A DNA stretch of 64,000 bases from Ophioderma brevispina (Eukaryota > Echinodermata > Ophiuroidea > Amphilepidida > Ophiodermatidae): positions 1-64,000 of the forward strand of contig JAMKCH010010208.1 in assembly GCA_023653785.1 (NCBI GenBank), in the 5' to 3' direction. Under the pieces are notes generated by a model. The model was not told the DNA's origin. It ran no database searches and saw nothing but the letters and a program-made list of their open reading frames with translations. Below are positions 44,941-57,492 of the stretch, piece after piece; position 1 is the stretch's first letter; each line of letters begins with the position of its first letter. The translations under genes and the position numbers were made by a program.

Positions 44941-45510
44941 CCCCGATACACCCTATCAAATCTCTTAATTCAATTAAGCGTTAACGAAGATTAAAAATTT
45001 GACAAGTATAATGTGTACGCTCTTCCCTCCCTATTTTCCATTCAACAAAGTTAATTTTTGCTTAATTCAACAAGCAAATCAGCTTCTTTCAATTAAGGGA
45101 ATGGTTATTTGATTAAGAGAATTACTAGTGTGTACGCACATTCGTTGAATTAAGATGTGAATGTGTGTTTTTGGTTTACAAAGGATCATATTTCCAGTAG
45201 GCACACTTGTTTCAATCTTGGTTAGAACCCCCGTACACACGATCAAATCTCTTAATTCAACTAAGCGTTACCGAAGATTAAAAATTTGACAGTATAGTAT
45301 GTACGCCGCTCCCCTTATTTCAATGAAGATTATTTTGCTTAATTCAATGAAGCAAATCACAGCGTCTTTCAATTAAGGGAATGGTATTTCGATTAAGAGA
45401 TTTACGAGTGTGTAGCACACTTCTTTTAATTAGAGATGACTGTTGTGTTGGTTTTACATACTCACGGCAAATTTCCAGTGTCATACGTGTTTCCAATATA
45501 GTGCTTGGGG
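44941..45510 (+). repeat. Tandem pair of an inverted-repeat MITE
   Basis: Two head-to-tail units of ~285 bases (44941-45228, 45229-45510). Each contains a hairpin-type core with ends CCCGTACACACGATCAAAT / CTCGTAAAT-type inverse (ATTACTAGTGTGTACGC) around CTCTTAATTCAATTAAGCG, followed by the same ~90-base tail (TTTGGTTTACA, TTTCCAGT). Confidence 0.65.
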
Positions 45511-46844
45511 GCCACGAGATGATATCTACAATAATGGGTACCATATAGAGTGGCCAAAACGAGAGTACTACAAACTTGTTAAGCACGTCAACTTAACTTA
45601 ATTTCATGCATGATAGACTTTGCCAAAGTAGTAGCTTAAGCCCGCTAATTTGCATAAACAAATGGCCGCCATTCAAGATGCTCCATAACTGGTTTCGGCA
45701 GCCATAGCCCTGTCTTGTAAGAAGGATTATTTTTGGTCACAAAAAAACATGAGATGATTGATTAATGGAACAACCACCATAGTCAAATACATACATTCTT
45801 AATTAAACCTAATTTGCATAACTCCAAAATGGCCGCATTTTCAGTAAATTTATGAGAAATAATTTTGACTTCAACATTCAAGGTATCGTATGGATGAACT
45901 TTACACTACTCTAAAGTGTATAATTACACTATTGCTACTATAACTATATACATGTATGCATGCAAGACTTCCAAGTGACAACTTAGGAGAGGGTCGTCGA
46001 GTGCAAATTGTGTAAACACGTAATTCAATAAGGAATAATCGCAATCTCATCATAGTCCGCAGTTCACACTCCATAAAAAACGTTTTAACCCAATTTGGCA
46101 CTCGCCAGTGGCGTGTTAAGCACCATAATTTGAATGAACAAAATGGCCACCATTGAAATTGCGCCAAAACTAGTTTTGCTATATCCAGACTCAAAAATGA
46201 ATTCCTGCATTGGCCATCTATTTTACTAAACCGTTATTGCATGTATCCTAAAAAACGTCATTGTTACCCCAACATTTCAGCACTATGTTTGCTTTTTAAA
46301 TGGGGCAATTTCAATCATGGGCGCGTGTGTTAAGTGTTAATAATCTATGCCACTTGCATTCATATGTCCTAATCCTCTACCTTTAAAACACCCGAACAAA
46401 AAAATCAGAGTGGAACCCTTTCCTTGGATTTAATGGGAATTGCTCCTAGAGCTATCGCAAGAAAACAAAGAAATACTAACTAACCCGTATGCACCTTTAA
46501 TATAGTTTAAACCACTTATTTTTTCATACGAACATCTGATGATCCATTCTTGCACTTCAATTATAGGTGTTTCAGTATTATTTCAATCTTTTAATATGCA
46601 CATTTTGCCATGAATTAACCATTTTTTTGCAGTCATTAGCAATAGCGCTATCAAATCTTGTTATCTAGTAACAATACATAACAACCGCATTTATACATAA
46701 CTATTGACCAACTCACAAGTTCTCATACAAGTATTTGCCACTCTCCAGTCCTCTTTGAAGACTACGCCCCATATAAGCCTGTTTGGTAGCTTGCAAAAGG
46801 ATGTTCTTTTATTCAGCTAGGAGCGAAGAAGAGCTTATGAAGTA

Positions 46845-47205
46845 GGCTCAAGAATGGACTACGCACAAGTTTGCTCGCACCTCCTGTTCAACATCTGTAC
46901 CAAGCCAACCCCCAGGAGTGCAGAAACCTATCGGTTTCATTTTATGCAGACGATCTTTGGAATTACGCATCAAGAAGCAGACTTCACCTATTGAAGAGGA
47001 CTCTCCACACTTTGGATGAACTCTTAATTACTCGAGGAAAACAACCTACGTGCAAATCTGTCCAAGAGACAAGGTGTGGTGCTTTCCATCTCGCAACCAT
47101 GGAGCCAAAAGTCCGCTTAAAGTAAACTGGTCTGGAACACCCCTGGAGCACTGTACGATAACCCTGTCTACCTAGGAGTTGGTACCGCACTCTTCTTACA
47201 TAAAT
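46845..47205 (+). pseudogene. Jockey-like LINE reverse transcriptase fragment
   Basis: In broken frames: LLFNI, PTPRSAE-like, FHFMQTIFG where YADDL-type catalytic motif should be (the FYADDL frame is one base away at ~46940), then CAFHLRNHGAK, WSGTPLEHC and VYLGV-like pieces. This is the palm/thumb part of a LINE reverse transcriptase. It is heavily frameshifted and inactive. Confidence 0.65.
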
Positions 47206-47499
47206 GATCCAGATCCAGACGAAGAGTAAAGTATGATCACGCAGATTTTTTTTTTTTTTTTACAGACGTTTCACGACTATACATATCCACTTGCGCTTTA
47301 TTTTTTTATAACCAGTGCAAAACTGACATTATGTACAATTTTGGCTACAACAAAATGTCATCTCTTAAATGCAGGTACACGGCATTTTTCACCATCTTTA
47401 CATAAAATACTTCAAATACTGGTTTTTGTTTTCATTCACAATAAGACTCGCATAGTGCTCATCATTTTTGATACTTAACTCGTACAGTTAAAAATCTGG

Positions 47500-48550
47500 T
47501 GAAATGATCGACGCATTATTAACTCAATGGAGAACGTGTAGATCCTAGCAGGAAATTTGCTCTTAACAGTTAGTAGTGTAGCGAGCATGCAGAGCTTAGC
47601 TCTGCACAAGTATCTACAGGTGAAGCACCCTATGTCCTGGACAGACTACCTTCGGCCACCGCCTTAAATCCGACAATTTGAATCAGTCTCTAATGAGCTC
47701 AAGAGAGTCGCATTGTGGAAATCTATTGGTATTGAACCTGAAGAGCATCTTCCACCTGGAGTTGACTCCCCATGGGCTTAATTGCGATGCCTCACAAGAT
47801 TGAGAACCAGAATTGGCCGATCTAAGGTTTCCTTGCAGAAGTGGGTCTACCTGGACGCAGATCAGGACAATCCTGTGTTGTGGAACAGCCCCACAGAAAA
47901 TGGAACACCTCTTGTCTGCCCTTGTTGGAGCAACAATGCCCGTATGGGAAAGATAAACCCATGGCAATAAACTTGACTCAGCATTAAATGGCCCATGCCG
48001 GTTATCATAAGATGTCTTCATCAAACACCAACGGAGAACGTACACATTTTAGCAGGAATTGCCCCCATCAGACATTCTGTGGTAGTGTAGCCGAGCATGC
48101 AAGAGCGTAGCTGTCCAAGTATCTATGTGAAGCCCCTATGTCGGGACGGAGAACAGCTGCCAACCACCTTAATTCCAGGGAGCGAGGGGTTTTCTAAGCA
48201 AAAAGTCAAACCTCTTGAATCAGTCGCTAAGGAGCTTAAGAGAGTTTGCTTGTGGAAAGAAAGACTTGTATCAACCAAGTCAAATCTATTGGTATGAACG
48301 TGATGAGCATCTTCACCACTGGAGCTGACTCCTCATGGACTGATTGGCGATGTTTCGACAGATTGAGAACTAGAATCTGCCGATCTAAGGTTTCTTTGCA
48401 GAAGTGGGCTACCTGGAAGCATTCCAGGACACTACCTGTGGTTGTGGAACAGAACCACAGACAATGGAACATCTCTCTGCATGAAGGGGTCAGACCGTTC
48501 TCAATGGAGGAAGCTGGCCATGTTGTTCACGTCTTTGATGGGTGATCTAG
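47500..48550 (+). pseudogene. Two tandem copies of a LINE C-terminal segment
   Basis: 47510-47990 and 48025-48545 are ~510-base head-to-tail copies. Each begins GGAGAACGT..ATCCTAGCAGG-like, has GAGCATGCA, then LKRV(A/C)LWK, a glycine/proline EHLPPG-like stretch, RLRTRIGRSKVSLQKW and an NGT/HRQWN remnant of the Cys cluster. Both are frameshifted, with the second more complete upstream. Same protein block as 28590-28985. Confidence 0.68.
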
Positions 48551-48589
48551 TTCACGACATGTGAACTTTTGAAGTTTGTAAACGTGGGA

Positions 48590-49397
48590 TTTGAGGAGCT
48601 TTTAGTCCAGAACATTGCCTTTGGCAGCAAATGCGCTGACAGAGGCACATCAATTAATGTATATGAATGCATGCCTTTGATGTACCTTGTCTTGTTTTGA
48701 GTTCCACACTTCATAAACATATTGCAGCTAATGTCATTGTTGAAGGCCAGGCTGAGGATCAGTTCAACTGATTCAAACTTGGGTGCAGTATGGTGTGCAG
48801 AAAAAGGGGTGTGTCGGTCTCTCTTGCGAGCTTTTTAGAGCTGGTACTTCCTCGAGGCCAAATGCACAAATCTCTACAAGTGACATCTCTCTCTCTCTCT
48901 CAGTGTTTGCTTACTGGCTGATGAACTTCTTTGCAAACTTCAAAGAGTTCATGTTGTTAGAATGTAGCTAGGTCACCCATCAAAAATGAGAACAACTTGC
49001 GGTACTAATTGTTTACAGCAAAGAAAGCCAAAATTGAATCTGGCCTGCTTCCTCCATGTGAGGACTGCCTAACCCTTCATGCAGATGGGGCAAACTATAT
49101 GGTGCCGTAGAAGCCTCTCCAGACACTTCAAGCCCCAATGGTCATGGATGGATTGTATGTCCTGATGGTAATTTGATCATCAAGCGGATGAATGGCAAAC
49201 CTGCTGCAGACGTTTTAGAGTTCTTACCCTGCAATAATTGCCCAAGAGTGTGCAAGTTGCCAGACTGTGTATGTATGGCTAATGGGTTGTCCTGTACAGA
49301 TTTGTGCAAGGTATCGACATGTGAAAACATGAAAGGTGAGGTCATTACATTGGACAGTTCTGATGATTATGGGGACGAGGAAGAGACAGACTATTAA
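48590..49397 (+). pseudogene. Cys-rich C-terminal remnant of a repetitive invertebrate protein family
   Basis: The last 74 codons (49173-49397) are open: GKPAADVLEFLPCNNCPRVC ... PDCVCMANGLSCTDLCKV, a CXC/tesmin-like Cys array (C-N-N-C, C, C-V-C, C, C). Upstream, in other frames, are LLPPCEDCLTLHADGANYM and GHGWIVCPDG, which precede the Cys array in a family of uncharacterised, often multi-copy proteins in marine invertebrates (recalled, not searched). Further upstream VPHFIKHIAANVIVEGQAED looks like part of the same protein. Several frame breaks make it a pseudogene or an error-laden read. Function unknown. Confidence 0.5.
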
Positions 49398-50779
49398 AGG
49401 AGGCAAAATACAGAACTAGATTGGCAAATACTTATAATGAGACGTTTGAATTGGTGATTAGTATGTATAATGCGTTGGTAAAATAATGTATTTTAATATG
49501 GCCAAAATTCCGCTACATCCCTAATTGATTGAAATAACTATTGACATCACGTATACAAGATGGATCTTCAAATATTCTATATATATGCACATTAGGTGCT
49601 TTAAAACTATGTATATAGCACACTTTATTCTGAGTGTAATACATTAACACTTAAAACGCCATGATTCAAATTGGCTACAATTCAAAAGCAACGCAAGTAC
49701 AGAAATGCTAATTTTGGCACATGGCGAACCATTTGGGAGATGCAAATTAGATTTATTAAAATGGATGGGTATGGATCAATTTTGGTTGTGTTTAATCAAC
49801 ATCTGATTTTAGCATTTTTTAGTGGGGAGTTTTGTACTAATACCCTTTCTCTTTTCTTCTATTAGTCAGGATATGGCGCAACTAGTTAAGGCGCCATTCC
49901 ACTTGCACCAATTTTGGTTTTATGCAAAATAGCAATGCTCAATTTGTCCCCTTGAAGTCTTACATACACACTGTATAATATAGTGCAATAGTGTAAGTGT
50001 TAACTTAAGTGTAAGATTCATCCTTGTGATACCTTGACCAATGACTGTAAAGTCAAATTAATGCTAAAATTATGAAAATGGCGGCCATTTTGGATTTCTA
50101 CATTAGGTTGAATTACAAATGCAGGATTTGAGTTCTGGTTGTTTGTTCCATTATCAACACCTTGTGGTTAGCATATTTTTCACTAAAAGAATTCTTCTAC
50201 AGACAGGATATTGCCTGGAAATATTATGATATATTTCAAAGGCGGCCATTTTCTTATGCACATTAGCATGCTTAGGTTGTCCACTGTTCGAGTCTTGTAT
50301 AAAGACATGTTTATAGTTAGATTAGTACAAGAGTGTAATTGCAACTTTAAAGTACTTGTTCATCCATGTGATACCTTGAAAATTGACTGTTAAAGTCAAA
50401 TTATGCTCAAAATTTATGAAATGGGCGGCCATTATGCAGATTTTATGCAGATTTGGTTTTAATTAAAATGTATGGCTTTGAGTTCTGGTGGTTGTCCATT
50501 GTCAAACACCTCATGTTAGCCTTTATTCCACTAAAGAATTCCTTCCTAAAAACAACATATGGCTACTAGTTTTGGAGCAAATTTCAAGGCGGCCATTTTG
50601 TTAATGCAAATGAGCAGGCTTAAGCTACTACTACTTTGAAGGTCTTCATGCAAAATTATTTATAGATGATGTTTCTGAGTAAGTTGATACCACACTCGCC
50701 TTGCCACTCTGATGGTACCGACCCCAAACCTCATCTGGCCCAAGGACTATAAAGGCAGAATGTCCGAATCACATTAATA

Positions 50780-53700
50780 GTATGGGAACGGGTGTCATTT
50801 GTTGGCTTTTTGCTTCAATTGGAATTTTGGTCTTAAAATGTGATAATGGTGCCAGGAATCCCCCAAGTATTCACATTGTTACCATTTTTGACTCCCTTCC
50901 GTTTGGGCGCCATATGGATTTTCAAAGGCTGCCATTTTTCCCCATCTTTGCTCTATATCTGCATTCTTGAGCAACCATAGAAGGCTCAAAAAACCTTGGT
51001 GGCCAATACCATTATTTGTGATGTAAGGAACAAAAATATCACATCCAGAAAGTAGCGGATTGTTTTCTTCTGGCGGACCGGGACATCTGTATTTGCAACA
51101 AATGGCCACAATTTTCAAAATATTTTGCCTTATTGTACTTCGGAGCAACATAGAAGGTTCAAGTAGGCAGCAATTCCCCATGTTGTGATGTCACGGAACA
51201 CAAATATTACATCCGAAAAGTCCCAGATGGTTCTTCCGGCGGCCATCTTGTGAGCGAAAATGTGCCACCATTTCAAATATTTTGCTCTATATCTGTAATT
51301 CTGAGCAATACAGAAGGCTCAAGTTGGCGTCAATACCCATGTTTGTGATGTCAAGCCGCCATTTTAATATATACTTCGCCCATATCGGACTTCTGAGCAA
51401 CATAAAGGCCTCCATTGTGGCAATACCCATTATTTGGGAGTCAAAGGAATGCAATTATTACATAGAAAAGTCAAGATTGTTTCCTTCAGGTGGCCCTACA
51501 TCTGAAGTTAAAAAATGGGATGCCATTTTTTTAAATATATACTTCAAACAATATTGGACTTCTGAGCATTCATAAAAAGGCCTCCATTTGGTTATTGATA
51601 TTGATTGTGGTGGCAGAGTGTCACCGTGAAAGACAAGGCTAAGGGACCATCCCCACAGAAAAGGGTGCTGGAGACCTCGCGAATCCCAGCTACTATTTAG
51701 ATAATTTCAAGCTAATGTTTACAACGTCGCACAGGGTAAAGCCCGGATTGAAGTCATGATTCTGAATCAACATTGGTCTCTACCATTTGGATGATTGGTT
51801 GGTCCTAAAACCTACTGGAAGGTCCAACCCTGATATTGACAAAAATGCATGGGAATTTGTGAAACTAATGCTGCTTATCATCAGCACATACAACTTCAAG
51901 AACAATCAACAAACAGCCAAGAAAGAAAGAAGAACTATGATGTCATCTACACACCGCAATGTGTACAGCAAACATCTACTACCAGTGAAGAATATCCATG
52001 GCTATGAACTTATTACAGCATCCGCCCCTGGAAGAATAAGAGAACAATGCGCTAAAGGAGGTGTGGGATTTCTTCTCACCAAAGGCTCTCAAGTCTGTGC
52101 CAGCCTTGTCAACGGTAATGAGCGCATCCTGAAAGTTACACTGATGGGTAATCCTGATGAAAACAACAGTCATTTGCTGCTACCATCCAGAGCCTGAACT
52201 TCTCTCACTTTTACGTGGACTGTATTGCCAACCGGTTTGGAAGTTCACAGCCATAATCTTCTGCGCATCTCTGGAGATGCGGGGCTCGACTTGGGCCGGG
52301 GGACGCGCTGGTCGCGTGCAGAGGCGTGTCCAGTAGAGGTGGGGTGTGGGTGAATGTGGATTGGTTAAAACGGTTTAGCACTGTTGCAGTGGCAAACAAA
52401 ATCCAAAATCAAGCGAGTGACTGTGGACATACCTTGAACAAAATGGGAGAACTTGTCCAGCTGAACTACATTCTGGTCAGGAAGGTAGGAGTGGATTAAC
52501 AGCAGTTAGAACTCAAGAGCCTCAAACAACTTTTGAAAGCTGATTAAGTTCTGATCATCGAATTGTTCTTGCAGAGAGCAGGTAAGGTACTTCAGAGTAA
52601 ACCCCTCCTAGAGATCTGGATTCCATTAAAACAATTGACTGAAGAAAGGTAGTGGGAGATACAAGCTCTGTGAGCAGCATACTGGAGCAGTACACAACAG
52701 GTTCAACACTCTTCTTGATGAGCTCGAAGATTCTAATCCCAGCAAAGTATATGAAGCCGTCATTTAAGCCAAAACAGAAATTGCCACTAGAGAAAGAAGA
52801 GACTACTGCCTTGCCCTCAATGACAAAGTCATCAAAGCCAGAGAAAAACTGTCTGCAGCCAAGAAGGGCTTCATAATAAAATCCCACAGAAGCTCAAGCA
52901 GAACCTTGATGCCGCTCGGGCTGCATTTGTGATCTTACACCGTGGTGCTTGAGGGGCATGTTAAGTCCAAGGCTTGAATCAATTGACACCCTAATCTCAA
53001 ATCACCAAGAATGCTGCTTGCCTGGGAGGCACTGAGGGAGTGACTGATAAAAAGGCTACACCATCTATAAGAGCAAAGGTGAAACAACTGAAGAGCGCCT
53101 GGACACATGTTTCATCACTTTAGTTCTCTACTTGTTCAAACCAGTTCAGGATAAACTAACCTTGATGAACTCCTTCTTCTTAATCACAAGATAGCAGACG
53201 AAATGAACAACACCAAGACGCCTGGTCCGAACAACATGCTGACAGTAATCTGGGAGATTCCACATTTTCCATGGTCAACTGTTGGAATGGGCATACTCTC
53301 TAACAAGGAAAGGGGACCTCCAACACACCTCAAAACTACAGAGGAATCACACTGTCACCACTGGCCTCTAAGATCTAAAACTCAATGCTGCTCAATAGAA
53401 TCGATTCTCACATAGCTCCCATTCTCAGACGGAAAAAAAGAATGGTTTTGTTAAGCCAGATCAACACTACTCAGATACTTGGCCTCAGGAAGATTCATAG
53501 AAGAGTTGAGAATTCCAAGAGAAAGGCTTCATTGTGTTGGTAGACTTTTCCAAGGCTTTTAACAGTTTCAACAGAGATGTAATGCCTGATATTCTTACAA
53601 CTATAGTTGCCAAGGACGAGGACGAGAGAGGTCAAGCAATGGCCATCATGTCTGAAACCTCATTGTACAGACGGTGGATGGGCCCACAAAGGGAGTTCCT

Positions 53701-55605
53701 AACAATTGCTGGAAAATCCTCCAAGGAGATACATTTGGGTCTCTATATTTTTGTAATCATGCTTGATTACCTCCTCCGACAGTCTTGACATCATGAATGA
53801 ACAAGGGGACTCACCAGTCAAACCCAAGCATTCAGACTTACCCCAAGTCCAGCATCTCAAGACCATGACTTGCAGCTCATCTAGCTCTAACAGCCGAGCT
53901 GATATGGGGTGCACAAGGCCTACATCTAAATGCCAAGAAGAATATATGACGTCAATGAGGAAGATATCATCACCTATCTGCACTACAGACGGTCCCAACT
54001 CAAGAGGTGAGGGACCTAAAGTACCTGGGGTCCTATGTTGCCGACAGCAAGAAAGAATTCCTGTCATGCAAAGGACAAGTTTGGAATGGCCTGCAATTAA
54101 ACTACACCACTATGGCAATTCTGGTATCTCAATTAAACCAAGATGCAAGTAAATGAGCCTGTGAAGAGAGTATCATGTTATATTATGGAATCTGAGATCG
54201 GGACTTGAAGAAAGAGCTACCGGATTCGATTATAAAACTGGATTGGCACTAAACCAGGCCTATTATACGGTACAAACATATCCTGGTTCGTGCGTGAGCC
54301 ACATATCCAAAGCACAGATATATGGAGATATCACTTCAATTTACTCTGTGCCCAGCGCCGAGCATGATTTAGCGGTCACTGTTATCGTGCGCTTGATCAA
54401 GTAGTCTCGGACACACCGTGGAGGTTAACATGCCCAAACAGGGGTCGTTAGCCCCTTTAACTATATTGTTTTGGGATTGCTCGAGACATGCAACAGGATC
54501 CATATGACATCCCCAAATTAATGACGGACAGGGGACAGTTGGCGCTACATGGTGAACAGCATCTCGGTGCGGCCACTAGATATAGTCGGATGGTTTTAAT
54601 ACTTGAATTTGCACTGGAACATATATGGACACAATAACATTGAAACTAAACACAAACTTAGTAAAACACCAAGCTGTGCTGCTCCCAGGATTTCATATTA
54701 AGGGTTATGTGGCAATAGGTGTATATTGATTAGGAAGGAGCCATTGGAGCTATTTGCTAATAAGCCACGATATTCCGGGGCAGAGTATATGTAAAAGTAG
54801 TGGCCATTTTGAAAAAAGAGGCTATCAGAAGGAAGCATCTGCGACGTCTAGATGTAATATATATTTTCCTTACATCACCCAAACATGGTTATTGGCCACC
54901 ACATGGAGCATCTCTAGCTTCCCAGACGTTCAGATATGCGGCGAAGGATACGTTTAAAAATGGCAGCCATTTAAATCAAGATGGCCGCCAGGCCCCAGAG
55001 GAAACAACTGACGATTTTCCTGGAGGTAATATGTGTCACTGACATCACAAAAATGGGGATTGTCACCAATTGGAGCTGTCCATGTTGCTCAGAAGTCCAG
55101 CTATAGGAAGAATTTTATATATGTTAAAAATGGCGCCATTTTGAAATTAAAAATGGTGCGATGGTTAACAATCCGTGATTTTTGGGGGGGGTAATATTTG
55201 ACATTCACTGACATCACAAACATGGGTTTTGCCACCAGCTTGAGCTTCCATATTGATCAGAAGTGCAAAGATATAGAGCAACATATGTGGAAAATGGAGA
55301 CATTTGAAATTAGCAAGATAAGATGACCTCTGAAGGAAAACTATCTGCAGCTTTTGGATGTGATAGTTGTGTTCATGGACATCACAAAACATTGGATTGC
55401 CACCAATTTGAAGCCTCTAGTTGACTCAGAATTCCGATATAAGCAAAAATATGTTGAAATGGCAGCCATTTTGAAAACCAAGATGGCCGCCAAACGGAAG
55501 GGGATCAAAAAAAATGGTAACAATTTGATTTGGATGACCTAGGACAGATTACATTTATAAGACCCCAATTCCAATTGAGCGCAAAAAAGCCAAAACACAC
55601 CCAAA
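50780..55605. repeat. Large inverted repeat B (foldback-like) with a LINE inside
   Basis: Left arm 50780-51600, right arm 54740-55605, inverted. The outer ends match: GGCTTTTTGCTTCAATTGGA (50804) against TCCAATTGAGCGCAAAAAAG (55570), then TTACCATTTTTGACTCCCTT against its inverse near 55503. The arms are tandem units of ~160-180 bases with GAGCAACATAGAAGGCTCAA, CAATACCCATGTTTGTGATG and AAATGGCCGCCATTTT landmarks. The right arm has four such units (54895, 55068, 55239, 55409). The centre is the LINE at 51780-54600. Confidence 0.65.
51780..54600 (+). pseudogene. Non-LTR retrotransposon with endonuclease and reverse transcriptase, decayed
   Basis: 51960-52200 reads as part of an endonuclease domain (KGGVGFLL ... 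NERILKVTLMGNP). 53090-53430 leads into the RT (NYRGITLSPLASKI, LLNRIDSHIAPIL). 53525-53600 has LVDFSKAFNSF, the RT motif around the first catalytic Asp. From 53810 the frame changes repeatedly; FKYLGS-like and LLYG-like pieces follow to a C-terminal LWRL..GRR..RD(M)QQDPYDI..D.G.W stretch near 54400-54560. Order and spacing are those of an autonomous LINE, but many stops and shifts make it inactive. The clade is not certain. Confidence 0.7.
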
Positions 55606-55609
55606 CCCA

Positions 55610-57260
55610 AACACACTGCCCCATTACTAAATAGCTCTCAAATATTTTGTTTCTATGTCAGTCCTTCTGCACTAATAGACAGGGCGCATTTGTTTGACTT
55701 GTGCTGTTTGTTTTAATCTGCTACGTTTTATGGTCTTTTGTTATGAGCCCAATTGCTTGTGGCATACTAAGCCCAGATAGTAGGTCTGTTGAGTATCTGC
55801 GAGTCCATTGGTGATGGCTTGTGGTTAGTTATAGTTTGGGGATTTATTACGTACGTAATACAGGGCCCCGCGCATGTATCCACGATATGGACGCTCCTAT
55901 CCTATAGATGGAAGAAAGAGATAGAAGGAACCTCAACGACTTCCACAATCCGTTTTATCGGTTTATCCATTCACCCGCAACAAAAGGAACGGACTCAACA
56001 GCGACCCTTTGATCATTAATCCTCTGCCGCAATCGAATGATCGGCGGAGCAATCATGACGTCGAATTTTTGATGAAAACTCTATCCGAACACGTAACAGG
56101 GTTTACAACATGTTCTGGTTGGCTCGGTGTGTATTTAGTGTTGTCGTTATATAAGAAGTTCATGTACATCGTTATATGAATTCAGCTTTACTGCCCAAGA
56201 CGGCCCAGTGTGAAAATAAAGGATGGAAGTTTGACTCAATTTGAAAGTTGGACCCGTGGGGCGTCTGGATTTTGTTGGGCACCTAACGGGACCAATTTTC
56301 AGTTAAAAATATACCCGGCCCTAATTGGACAAGCTTTGGGGAACTTATTACTAGTTTCAGTGAAAAAATACACCTAAACGGTACAGCAGTAATATGGACA
56401 TCCCTTAAGTCCTTTTTTTAAATATATTTTCACTAGATTATCCAGTTATATGACTCTCTTTGAAATTACACTTATAATGATTATAACATTTACGGTATGC
56501 AAGATACTTTTGATTAATATTGTAAACACTAATTTTCACTATAATGCATGATTTACAAATTATTAACAATTGTTTTGGGGTCGGCCTATTCTATGATGAA
56601 CAAGTACATGAAAACAGCATACACCATTTAAAATCAGCCAATTACAAGAAAATGACACTTGTACTATGCAAAAGAAAAAATACACACTTAGGGTTATTTT
56701 GCTGATGTGTTTAGGTTAATTTTTCATATTTGGATAATTGAACCAGTCACAATCACACAACTGAATTCGATACCCCTAGCAGGACTCGAGCTTGATTAAC
56801 TTGGAATTTGATACCCCTCGCGGTAGTCCCGCATTTGCCAGCTAGTACTCTTTTTTCGAAACAAGCATGGGTTCCCGAGCAAATTCCAAAGAACCCCCCC
56901 CGGGCGTGTTGATCGGTTTCCCTGGATGCCGGCCAATGTTTGAGTATTTACTTTTGCAGCATTCATCGCGTGTTTGCTGATTCCCGATGACCCGGAATTT
57001 TTTCGCAATGAAGAACCAACCACGAACTGAGAATTTCTTGAGCAAGAAAATCTTAATAAGATATCCTATGACGGAAGGGCCACATGAGAGAATATGAATA
57101 AACAAATTGTACATATATGGGGCGGCGATAGCGTCGTTCAAACGTCAAGTGGGTCGTTGTGGCCATCTGTATCTTTCTTCCATGCCTCATCGTTACATGA
57201 TGTGTGTCTAGTAAAACGTTCCAAATTGTATCCTCAATTGCATTTTACGACTATTTTCAT
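55610..57260. other. No gene recognised
   Basis: Intergenic sequence. ATACCCCTAGCAGGACTCGAG at 56770 and ATACCCCTCGCGGTAGTCCCG at 56811 are a weak direct repeat. No coding similarity was seen. Confidence 0.4.
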
Positions 57261-57269
57261 ATTATTATT

Positions 57270-57314
57270 AATTTTTTTAATTTTTTTAATTTTTTTAATT
57301 TTTTTATTTTTTTT
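57270..57314 (+). repeat. (AATTTTTTT)n microsatellite
   Basis: Four to five copies of a 9-base T-rich unit. Confidence 0.8.
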
Positions 57315-57368
57315 CTAAATATTAATAATTTTTAAAGCGCTACAACAAGTATCTAAGAGCTGTACTAC

Positions 57369-57492
57369 CAAACACCATCATCATCATCAATCAACCTCAT
57401 GATCATCATCATCATTATGATCATCATCATGATGATCATGATGATCATAATCATGACCACCATCATCATCATCATCATCATCATCATGATCA
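57369..57492 (+). repeat. Imperfect (CAT)n tract
   Basis: CAT/ATC/GAT trinucleotides. Read on the minus strand it gives an Asp/His-rich tail fused by chance to the LINE fragment next to it. Confidence 0.85.

Larger units (their letters stand above)
45600..50690. repeat. Large inverted repeat A (foldback-like) with coding remnants inside
   Basis: The arms are 45600-46250 and 49640-50690, inverted to each other and made of ~460-base tandem units (~1.4 on the left, ~2.3 on the right). Unit landmarks: AAATGGCCGCCAT, AACTAGTTTTGC, GGAACAAC, AACCTAATTTGCATAA, AAGGTATC..ATGGATGAA and AATTACACT. Between the arms are LINE pieces and a Cys-rich coding remnant. Foldback elements have tandemly repeated arms, but the two-way insertion history here is unresolved. 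Confidence 0.6.
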
